From the NCBI RefSeq assembly GCF_017307495.1, contig NZ_JAFKHE010000029.1, positions 27,959 to 91,958 of the forward strand: a DNA stretch of 64,000 nucleotides, given 5' to 3'. The notes below the pieces were generated by a model that made no database searches, was not told the DNA's origin, and saw only the letters and a list, made by a program, of their open reading frames with translations. Numbering within the stretch: the stretch's first letter is position 1; every line of letters starts with the position of its first letter. Shown in pieces: positions 34,481 through 42,900 of the stretch. This DNA is from Devosia sp. (GTDB taxonomy: Bacteria > Pseudomonadota > Alphaproteobacteria > Rhizobiales > Devosiaceae). Position numbers and translations under genes: made by a program.

Positions 34481-35679
34481 GCCAGCGCATGCTTGTCACG
34501 TTCAATGCGGGATCGTCCACGGTGAAGCTCGGGCTGTTCGCCCTCGAAGGGGATGAAGCGCGGCGCATCGGGAAGGGGATGATCGACTTCCACAAGCCGC
34601 CCCTTCGGTTCCATCTTCTCGAAGGTCCGGACACGTTCGATGTGGCGCTTGAGTCCGACCCTGCCACCGAACTGCATGAAGTGCTCGGCGAGGCCTTCCG
34701 CCGGCTGTCCTGGCACTACGATATGGATCAACTCGCCGCTGCCGGCCATCGCATCGTCCACGGCGGCGACAGCTTCGCCGGGCCAATCCTGCTTGACGAC
34801 GCCGCACTCGAAACCTTGCAGGCTCTGACGTCGCTCGCGCCGCTGCATCAGCCGCAGGGGTTGCGGCTCGTTCGCGCGATCAACCGCTTGCGACCCGGGC
34901 TGCCGCAAACTGCCTCTTTCGACACGGCTTTCCATCGCACCCAGCCGGACCTCGTCCGTCGCTTCGCGATCCCGAGCGCCCTGCATGACGAGGGCGTGAA
35001 ACGCTACGGTTTCCATGGACTTTCCTACAAATTTATCGCTAGCGAAATTGCGAAAAGCGAGCCCGAACTCGCCGGCGCGCGCGTCGTGGTCGCCCATCTT
35101 GGCAGTGGCGCTAGCTTGTGCGGATTGGCGGGCGGTCGCAGCTGCGACACTAGTATGGGCTTCTCCGCCCTGGATGGGGTTCCGATGGCGACCCGCTGCG
35201 GCGCGCTGGATCCTGGCGCCGTCCTGCATTTCATTATGCAGAAAGGCATGAGCCCGGTCGATGTCGAGGATCTGCTCTATCGTCGCTCCGGGCTCCTCGG
35301 CATCTCCGGGATCAGCGCCGACAGTCGCGAATTGATCGAAAGCGCTGCTCCTGAAGCCGCCGAGGCGCTTGAACTCTTCTGCTTTCGCATCGCCGGCGAA
35401 ATCGCCCGGCTCGCGGCCACGCTCGGCGGGCTCGACGCTGTCGTCTTCACGGCGGGCGTGGGCGAAAATCAGCCGCCGGTGCGCGCCGCGGTCGCGCGTC
35501 GTCTCAACTGGCTCGGGCTCAAGCTGGAGGATGCCGCAAACGTCGTCAATGCCCGGTCGATTGGCGCCGCTGGCGCGCGCGTCAAAATACTGGTTATCGC
35601 GACGGACGAAGAGAGCGTCATCGCCGACGAGGCGCTATCGGTTCTGCAACCTGACAGCCTCGCTGCGAGACGCTCGTGA
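34477..35679 (+). CDS. ackA: Acetate (acyl) kinase
   Basis: The 400-residue protein has the AckA motifs NAGSSTVKLGLF (residues 9-20), the KRYGFHGLSYKFI segment and VVFTAGVGENQPPVR near the C-terminus. It converts acetyl-phosphate and ADP to acetate and ATP. It is translationally coupled to the acyltransferase upstream and to the broken fabI downstream. Length is normal for the family. Confidence 0.92.
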   Translation: MSQRMLVTFNAGSSTVKLGLFALEGDEARRIGKGMIDFHKPPLRFHLLEGPDTFDVALESDPATELHEVLGEAFRRLSWHYDMDQLAAAGHRIVHGGDSFAGPILLDDAALETLQALTSLAPLHQPQGLRLVRAINRLRPGLPQTASFDTAFHRTQPDLVRRFAIPSALHDEGVKRYGFHGLSYKFIASEIAKSEPELAGARVVVAHLGSGASLCGLAGGRSCDTSMGFSALDGVPMATRCGALDPGAVLHFIMQKGMSPVDVEDLLYRRSGLLGISGISADSRELIESAAPEAAEALELFCFRIAGEIARLAATLGGLDAVVFTAGVGENQPPVRAAVARRLNWLGLKLEDAANVVNARSIGAAGARVKILVIATDEESVIADEALSVLQPDSLAARRS

Positions 35680-35913
35680 TCTTTCCTGTCGTTGATCTCT
35701 CAGGCAAACACGGGCTTGTCGGCGGCGTCGCCAATGCGCAGAGCATCGCCGCCGGCTGCGCTCATGCCTTTCGGCGGCGGGGGCGGAACTTGCAATCACC
35801 TATCGCAATGACAAGGCGCTGCCTCATGTGGAGCGGTCGCGCGCGCAACGGACGCGACGACCTTCGCGCCCTGCGACGTGCGCAGTCCTGGACACCAACT
35901 TGATGCTCCGGGC
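35676..35913 (+). pseudogene. fabI: Frameshifted and truncated fabI (enoyl-ACP reductase)
   Basis: From the GTG overlapping the ackA stop the frame reads VVDLSGKHGLVGGVANAQSI, the FabI N-terminus. Similarity then moves to a second frame (AELAITYRNDKALPHVER, from about 35,788) and a third (VARATDATTFAPCDVRSPG, from about 35,838). Each shift is explained by one missing G, near 35,778 and 35,835. The match ends around residue 75 of a ~270-residue enzyme, just before the next gene. It is a dead 3' remnant of the cassette. Confidence 0.82.
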
Positions 35914-35927
35914 AATTAGGAGTGGGA

Positions 35928-37118
35928 ATGAGCAATATTTTCCGTGCGCTCGGCCGTCTATCGTTCGTCGTCATCGCCATGACGATTCTTGCCGCCTGCA
36001 GTTCTCTTCCGCGGACACCGTACACCGCCAATGACGCGCTATCCTCGCGTGTGCTCGACCTCAACGATCTGCGGAGATATGCGGACGAGCCAGTATCGAC
36101 GTTCTCCAATGAAGCGCGCGTGCCCCTTCGTGCTGGCTCGCATAGCTATCTTGCGCTATCCGGAGGCGGTGCCGACGGTGCCTACGGTGCCGGCGTTTTG
36201 AGCGGCTGGGCCGCAGCCGGCACTCGCCCGCAGTTTTCAGTTGTTTCGGGGGTGAGTACCGGCGCATTGATTGCGCCGTTTGCATTTCTTGGGTCTACCT
36301 ACGATGCCACGCTGAAAGAAATATACACCAGCGGCATAGCGGAGAGTCTTCTCGGATCGCCAAGTATTACGAATGCCCTTTTCAGATCGGGCGTGTTTGG
36401 AAATACGCGTCTGCGCGAGCTCGTCGCTCATTATGTTGACCAGCGTATGCTCGCAGCAATTTCTGCCGAGCACGCTAGGGGCAGAAGGCTTTTCATTGTA
36501 ACCACCAATCTCGATACGCAACGCACGGTGATCTGGGACATGGGGCGAATTGCTTCGATTGGATCAACTCAGGCTTTGAACCTGTTTCGGGACGTCGTTG
36601 CCGCATCGGCAAGCATCCCGGTGGTATTCCCACCTATCCTAATCGACGTTGAGGCAAATGGGCGTCGTTTTGAGGAGATGCATGCGGATGGGGCCGTGAT
36701 GGCGCCCGTCCTGACGCTACCGGATGCGTTCCTTTTACGGAATGGAAACTTCAACCGAGATCTGCATATAGACATCTATATCTTGATCAACAACAAGGTT
36801 GACCCAGATTTTCAAGTGGTGCGGAACAACACCGCGGATATCGCTGCGCGGAGTTCTGCCTCGCTCACAAAGAGGCAAACTCGGTCTATTCTATACGACA
36901 CCTTTGACTTCGCCCGGCACAACAAGCTTGGATTCAACCTGACCTACATCGACGGGAATGTTCCGTCACCTGCCTCGCCTGACTTTGATACAGGCTATAT
37001 GCGGTCTCTTTATGAGTACGGTTATGAAAAGGCGAAAACCGGTCCGTTCTGGGAGAAAGCGCCACCATCGAATGATCGTCCTCTGAATGGCGGCCGCGAA
37101 CAAAGGGTAGGAATGTAG
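35928..37118 (+). CDS. Patatin-like phospholipase, lipoprotein
   Basis: The 396-residue protein has a lipoprotein signal (VVIAMTILAACSS, lipobox cysteine near residue 22). A patatin domain follows: oxyanion loop LSGGGADGAYGAG, nucleophile elbow SGVSTG and the aspartate motif HADGAV. It is expected to be a membrane-anchored lipid acyl hydrolase. ATG 35928 follows AGGAG. Codon use looks less GC-biased than in the cassette before it, and the gene starts right after the fabI remnant, so it may be a separate insertion. Confidence 0.85.
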   Translation: MSNIFRALGRLSFVVIAMTILAACSSLPRTPYTANDALSSRVLDLNDLRRYADEPVSTFSNEARVPLRAGSHSYLALSGGGADGAYGAGVLSGWAAAGTRPQFSVVSGVSTGALIAPFAFLGSTYDATLKEIYTSGIAESLLGSPSITNALFRSGVFGNTRLRELVAHYVDQRMLAAISAEHARGRRLFIVTTNLDTQRTVIWDMGRIASIGSTQALNLFRDVVAASASIPVVFPPILIDVEANGRRFEEMHADGAVMAPVLTLPDAFLLRNGNFNRDLHIDIYILINNKVDPDFQVVRNNTADIAARSSASLTKRQTRSILYDTFDFARHNKLGFNLTYIDGNVPSPASPDFDTGYMRSLYEYGYEKAKTGPFWEKAPPSNDRPLNGGREQRVGM

Positions 37119-37186
37119 CGAGCCGGAGACCGTCGACAAAGCTGTTTGGTGTGAACTCGGGCTGGCTAAGACATCAAACACGCAAA

Positions 37187-37945
37187 TCAGCTTTGCTCGG
37201 CTCGCATGCACTCGCGATGTCGGGCTAACCGTCGACGATGGCCATCTGTTAGCGGAATGGGGGAACGCCAGCGCAGTTCGGCACGCGCTTGCTCGCTGAG
37301 GCTGGCCGAGAACTCGGGCCTGCCCTGGTCGTCAAATGTGACGAGCGCACGGTCGAAGGCAGCATCCCACAGCGCCGACAGCAGCAGGCCGTTATGAACG
37401 TCGAGCCGCTCGGCGTCGCTTTCGCACTCGCTCCACGGCACGATGTGCGAGGCTCGCAGCAGCGCCGGGTCGGAGATCCCCGTCAGGGGGCAACGCCCCT
37501 GCCAGTAATCCAGCAGGCGCTCGCGGAAGATGTCCTGCCCGATGCGCTGGACGACGAGCCTCTCGGCCTCGGTGGTTCGGGGCAGGCCCGCCACCCGGCG
37601 CTCAAACTCCTGAAGCGGCGCATCGGGCAGGCTGACACCCAGCTCGTAGGTCCGATGCAGCGCCGTGTAGAGCGCGCCGAGCGTGTCGAAGGCAAACCGC
37701 GCGTGGCCGGGACCGGAAACAGTGGCCACGGGCAGGCTCAGTTCCTGGATGACGCCGGGATGATCGAGCGCAAGAAACCATGGCCCCTGAGGTCCGCTTG
37801 CAGCGAGATGAATTGTCCCGTGCGCCGTGGTCGAGCCGAAGGCCGCCCAGCCGGCCTCTTCCCCCAGGATGCGGCGGAAGCCGTTCTGCGATGCGGCCTT
37901 CTGGCATTCCTCGCGGACGACAAAGGACTGGGGCGATTCGAGCAC
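37187..37945 (-). CDS. HNH endonuclease, last gene of the five-gene operon
   Basis: The 252-residue protein starts at GTG 37945 with GAGGGA 6 bases upstream. The N-terminal 125 residues are unassigned. The C-terminal HNH_2-type domain shows GRCPLTGISDP (C152), LLRASHIVPW (H167) and LDVHNGLLLSALWDAAFD (N185). It would be the DNA-cutting effector. It follows the zinc-hook ATPase by 13 bases. Other reading: a stand-alone type IV-like nuclease that joined the operon. Confidence 0.85.
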   Translation of the reverse strand: MLESPQSFVVREECQKAASQNGFRRILGEEAGWAAFGSTTAHGTIHLAASGPQGPWFLALDHPGVIQELSLPVATVSGPGHARFAFDTLGALYTALHRTYELGVSLPDAPLQEFERRVAGLPRTTEAERLVVQRIGQDIFRERLLDYWQGRCPLTGISDPALLRASHIVPWSECESDAERLDVHNGLLLSALWDAAFDRALVTFDDQGRPEFSASLSEQARAELRWRSPIPLTDGHRRRLARHRECMRAEQS

Positions 37946-37958
37946 TGTCAGTCCCTCG

Positions 37959-39938
37959 CTATAGATCGCGCGCCATCAATCGTTCCGAGCCGGGCGCTCC
38001 CCTCAGGACCAACCTCAGCCAGGGGTCGCAACGAAGGTCATCTGGGGGACGGGTCGTCGTCGTCACGATGTACTGAAAGGCCGTTGTTTCCGTCAGCCCC
38101 TCAAGCTCGCGCATCAGGCGGAAAAGCTCATCGTAGATGCTGAGGCCGAGATCGGCTTCGCGGGGACTATCGTGAACAAGGAAAGCGGGAACGCGGGTCG
38201 CACCCTCTATGCTCAGGCAAAGGCAAGCGAGATCGAACGCCAGAACCTTCAGGGACTCGATAGCGGCCGTGCGGCGATCGCCATCGACGTCGACGAGGAT
38301 CTCCAGCCCGTTGCCGCTCAGCGTGACCGATCCCTTCGCATTCTCGTTCACCAGGCGGCGAATGATGGCCGAGAATTTCTGCGTTATTCTGCCGAAAGTC
38401 AGGCCCTGCTTATCGCGGAAAGCCGCAAGCCTCTCCCGTTCCTTGGTCAGCTTGTCATCAAGGCCCCGCAGCCGCTTTCGCACTTCATCTCGCTCGGTCG
38501 ATAGTTCGGCAAATCGCTCGACCCCTTCCTTGAGTCGTGTCGCCGCCTGCCAGACGGATGCGCGCGTGTCGCGGACGCTTTCGATAGCCTGCACCCGCTT
38601 CTCTGCCTGCTCGACCTGCTGGCGCCCGAGAGCGGCGGCGGGTTGGAGAGTTTTCAGCCGAGCTTCCAAACCGTCGATCTTTTGCTTCTGATCACCGACT
38701 TCCTGGCGCTTCGCGGCCAGCCGGGCTCGGCATTCCGTCTCGTCGTGCAGCTTGTGGGACAGACCGCATTTCTCCGCCAACGCCTTGTCGATCGGCACCT
38801 CACAAATCGGACATACCTGACTGGCTGCATTCTCCGCAGCGGCCGACAGGCTCGGTATCTCGCTGGAGAGCAGTGTGAGAACCTGCCTCTCGGCCGGTAC
38901 CTGAGCATCCAAGCGGATGCGCTCTTCGTCGGTGCGCCTCAGTTCTTCTCGGGCGTCCAGCAACGCCTTCCGGGCCTTACCCAGTTCAGTCATGTCGCCG
39001 GTTGGAAGCTGAGCTGCGCCGGCGAGCTGTGCGTCAACGGCCTTCTGAAACACTTCAAGTAGCAGGGGCATTTCCGGCAAGGTCTGTTCGGCAAGGCCAA
39101 GCTGATCGATCAACCGCGCGTGGCGTCTGTCGCGATCCCAATCGAGGTAGGATATTTCGCGCTCTGCGTTGGCGACATCTGTTCGCAGCGCTTCCTCGTT
39201 GCGTCGAGCTTGCTGCTCTTCTTCGGTGATCGCCGTGAGGAACGCCCGAAGCGCTTCGCGCCGAGGCCCGGTTTCACGTCCGCTCGCCGGCAGCGGCGCA
39301 TCGGAGCCGGATGCCGGGGAGCGCCAATCGAGAACGTCGTCGAAGCGGCATTCCTGATCGCGCGAGAGCCAGGCGAGCGCTATCGGCCATGCCTTTTGGC
39401 CGGGCTGAAGGCGGGCCAGGCCAGCGACGCCTCGCGTCACAATACTCTGCTCGATGGCCTCGATCAGCGGATCGATGCTCGTCGTCGCTCCATCACCAGC
39501 GGCGATCTCGTCGAGACTGCCATCGGCGATCGCGACATGCCGGCGCCGGATGCCCAGTGGCCGCACGACGGCCCAGCATACGCCATCGAGCATTACCTCC
39601 GCGCCGACGATCCCGTTCGGAAAGGCGACTGAGATCCGTTCCCTCTGGGTTTCGTCGGCGAAGCGCTGCTCGCCGAGGCAGTACCGTAGCAAGCGGCAGA
39701 ACAAGGTCTTACCGCTTCCGTGACCGATGGCGCGTACACCGTTGCCGCTGTCGTCATCGAAGCCGTCCGGCGACCAGATGATGTTCAGTCCCGGCCGAAG
39801 CTCGATGTCGCGGATTTTCTGGCCGCCGGGCGCTTCCCAGATCGCCAGGCGCCGCACCCAGAGGCGTGGCTCTTTCAGGCCTGCCGGAACGGTCAGGCTG
39901 AGCTTGGGGGGATCGAACATTTCATGCTGCTGCGGCAT
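37959..39938 (-). CDS. Rad50/SMC-like zinc-hook ATPase
   Basis: From ATG 39938 it has 659 residues. It has an N-terminal nucleotide site (GHGSGKT, residues 72-78), a long coiled coil (~260-520) broken by a single CPIC hook (376-379), and a C-terminal half-site with FLVHDSPREADLGL (about 585). This is the split-ATPase, coiled-coil plan of Rad50. A second possible start, ATG 39920, lies just after the methylase stop; 39938 overlaps it by 17 bases. No nuclease domain is fused; the HNH gene next door may supply it. Confidence 0.82.
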   Translation of the reverse strand: MPQQHEMFDPPKLSLTVPAGLKEPRLWVRRLAIWEAPGGQKIRDIELRPGLNIIWSPDGFDDDSGNGVRAIGHGSGKTLFCRLLRYCLGEQRFADETQRERISVAFPNGIVGAEVMLDGVCWAVVRPLGIRRRHVAIADGSLDEIAAGDGATTSIDPLIEAIEQSIVTRGVAGLARLQPGQKAWPIALAWLSRDQECRFDDVLDWRSPASGSDAPLPASGRETGPRREALRAFLTAITEEEQQARRNEEALRTDVANAEREISYLDWDRDRRHARLIDQLGLAEQTLPEMPLLLEVFQKAVDAQLAGAAQLPTGDMTELGKARKALLDAREELRRTDEERIRLDAQVPAERQVLTLLSSEIPSLSAAAENAASQVCPICEVPIDKALAEKCGLSHKLHDETECRARLAAKRQEVGDQKQKIDGLEARLKTLQPAAALGRQQVEQAEKRVQAIESVRDTRASVWQAATRLKEGVERFAELSTERDEVRKRLRGLDDKLTKERERLAAFRDKQGLTFGRITQKFSAIIRRLVNENAKGSVTLSGNGLEILVDVDGDRRTAAIESLKVLAFDLACLCLSIEGATRVPAFLVHDSPREADLGLSIYDELFRLMRELEGLTETTAFQYIVTTTTRPPDDLRCDPWLRLVLRGAPGSERLMARDL

Positions 39939-42900
39939 GCGTGATCCAGCCCCGAACCTCGTCGGGCATGGCGGTGACGGTGGCATCCAGGTCGAGCGCG
40001 GCCAGTGCCTCGAGCACGAATCCCGCCCGGCCATCCGGCCAACCGACAGTGTCGAAAGCATCGAGGCCGGGGCCCCGCGCCCATGTTCCCGCCGCCAAGT
40101 TTTCGATCAGGCGACCGTTGCCGCGATGGTTAGAGACAGCTGTGCCCCAGCCCTGATTGGTGCGCGCCGCGAAGCCAACCACATTGCCCGTGCGCGGTTC
40201 GGCCTCCTGCCCGACCAGCCGCCGCCACTCTCGCGCTTGTGCCTCCGGGAGCAATGACGTCAGAAGGTGCGGCTCCAACACCATCGCGGCGGCGAGTCGA
40301 ACGGTACGGCTCGGCGTCGGCCCGTTGACCGCCTTCAGTATCGCGGTTAGGGCGGCGCCGGCGTCGTTCGGCTGTTGCGCTGCTCGAATCCAAGCTTGAT
40401 CGGGCAGATAGGCGGCCACCGGTTGAATGGTTAGTGCTCCGCCCGCGATTTGGCCCGCGCCGAGCCCAAGATTGACGAATGTCCCATCGGCCTCCATTCG
40501 ATCCCAGGCTTCGAGCACAAGGCGACGGGTGCGGTATTCGCCGAACTGGCGGATTTCTTTTTCCTTCAGCACTCGGAATGTCTCGGATGGGTAGTCCGGC
40601 CCCCTCACGTCGGCTGGATCAAGGATGTAGCGCAGCTCGTCGCGATCGAGTTCATAGGCGCGGGCATAGAAGGCATCGAGATCGGCCCGCAGCTGGGCGC
40701 GACGATCTTCGTCCCAAGCAAAGGGCGGGGCGTCATAACCCAGCTCGTGAGCGAGGGGGGCAAGGCTACCGGAAGTGTAGGTGAGTTCCAGGACGCGCTC
40801 TTTGACAAAGGTGAGGCTCTGTCGCGTGTAGAAAGTGGGGGCAAAGACGGGTAGTTGCCGGATCAGGCTGAGCGTCAAATGTGTGCCGCCAATCAGCTGG
40901 CGGGCACAAAAATCCAGTGCCAGAGAGTTCAAATTTGCCAAAAGGCACGGCACCTGTTCGGATGCGATCCGTGGAAAAATGAGCGTTGCTGTGTGACTGA
41001 CAGCAGTCCTTGGCAAGTAGGACGCGATTACCGTTCGCTCGTTTGTGGCGTTTGTGATTTCTCTTAGAGCGATGAGCCATGGGTGTGGCCAAGACTGCGT
41101 TTCGAGGCGTCGCTCCATCTCCTGAAATGACACCCAGTAGCGTGGCTCGACTTCAAAAGATGGATCGCCCTTCATTCGCTCAGGCGAAGGAGAGCTAACC
41201 TCTCCGCCCGCAGGATACGTCACCCACCGATGATCAAATTGGTGAAATGTCTTGGCTTCGAATAGTGGTGCTTGATCTTCGTCCCGCCTCGCAGACTCTA
41301 GAATTGGCAAACCGTGCCTGCTTAAGCTCCGTCTAACACCGGAGTGGCTGCGACCGTTAGAAAATCGACCGGATTCAATTTCCGTTAGCAAAGAGAAGTG
41401 TTCGGCATCTTCTCCCATGTTCCAGAGCCGCGTGTGGAAATCTACACTCCACGGATTTCTATGATTGTTGCCTTCAAGAATGAAAATGGAGGACCTACGG
41501 AACATCTGCGCTGTCAGTTCTGCATCTCGGCGCGAGCGGAAGACGGGCGCAGTGCGGGTATTAGGATTGATTGTGGCAATCTGCTCAGGTGAAAGGGTGA
41601 AGTTTCGCTCGGGCTCGGCAATCTGACCGGGGTCAGTCAGGAAAAACGCAAAGCGTGCTTCAGGCTCGTTCCGGCCTAGAGTCAGCAGACAGAATTTCAT
41701 GCGACTGTCGACGGCTGGAAAGAGACGAGCGCGATTCTCGAAATCCACTAAGCCCGCCAGCCTCTTCTCTTCCACCAAATAGGCAAAGAAAGGTGCAGTC
41801 GAGGCGTCGGTGGCTACACCAGTAGGAACAATCACTCCAGCACGACCCTTTGGGCCAAGCAGTGCGGCGAACAGTTCAGCAAAAAGACCGTAGGTGTTGA
41901 CCTTACCCCGGGCAGTCAGGTCAAAGCGCCCTGACGCTCGAGCAAACTCATTGATTGCTTCCGATGACCTCTTCGCCGAGACGAATGCCGCATAAGCGCT
42001 AGGGTCGGTCTGAGCCAGCGTATCGATAGCCTTCTTCCGCTTAGCCCCAGTTAAAGCAGCAATCTCAGACCTTCGAGTGGCAAAATACTCTTGCTCGGAA
42101 AGCTGAAGAACCTCCCATGGTGGGTTTCCGAGCACAACGTCGAACCCCCCACGTTGCATGACGTCCGGGAATTCTAGAGGCCAGTGAAATGCGCGAGCAT
42201 TGCGTGTTGCTTCCGCGGCCGCACTGAGCAACGGTTCAAAGGGCCGTACCTCCCTCAGCCATTCCCAGATAGTGCCCGAAGTCGACACTGTCTCTGCTCC
42301 CCGGCGAGGCATTCCGTCAGGCCCCGCATACGGCCCACCTTTCGTCTTCGGCAACAGAAACGCCGACACGTTGAGATCGCATGCCGTTTCAAGTTGCCAT
42401 GCGACTGCACCTTGCTTGGTCAGCGCACGTAGTCTTGCAGACTTGGCTTCAATCTCGTCGACGGTATTTTCCGGCATAGCGCGAAGCGCCTCGAAATCGC
42501 GCGTGACGTCTCTTGCACGGCTGAAACCGAAGCCTTCGGCGATACGATCTTTTTCTGCTTTCTCCAGGTTGTTCTTTCGGGCGTAGTATCTTGCTACCTC
42601 TTTGTTGTCGCCGGCGAGCTCCTTGAACGCAGCATCCGGAATACCCTGCTCCAGCACCTTTAAATCGAACACGCCAAAAAGAGAGTCGCCGCAACGGATC
42701 TGCGCATCGAAGAAGCCAAGCGGAAGGCCAGGGTCCACCGTCTCGATCCAGAGAGCGACCTTGGTGAGTTCAACCGCCATCGGGTTGCGATCGACACCAT
42801 AGATGCAGCAGCGGGTGACATCACGCAGCGCATGTCGGAAATCTGCAAGCGAGGGTGTGCCCTCCGCTCGAATGCGGGCAAGACGAGTAGCGATTCGGCG

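Noticed and set aside
37959..39938. Calling the zinc-hook ATPase RecN or SbcC
   Set aside because: The single CPIC hook and HDSPRE Walker B region fit Rad50-like defence ATPases; length and context do not fit housekeeping RecN or SbcC.
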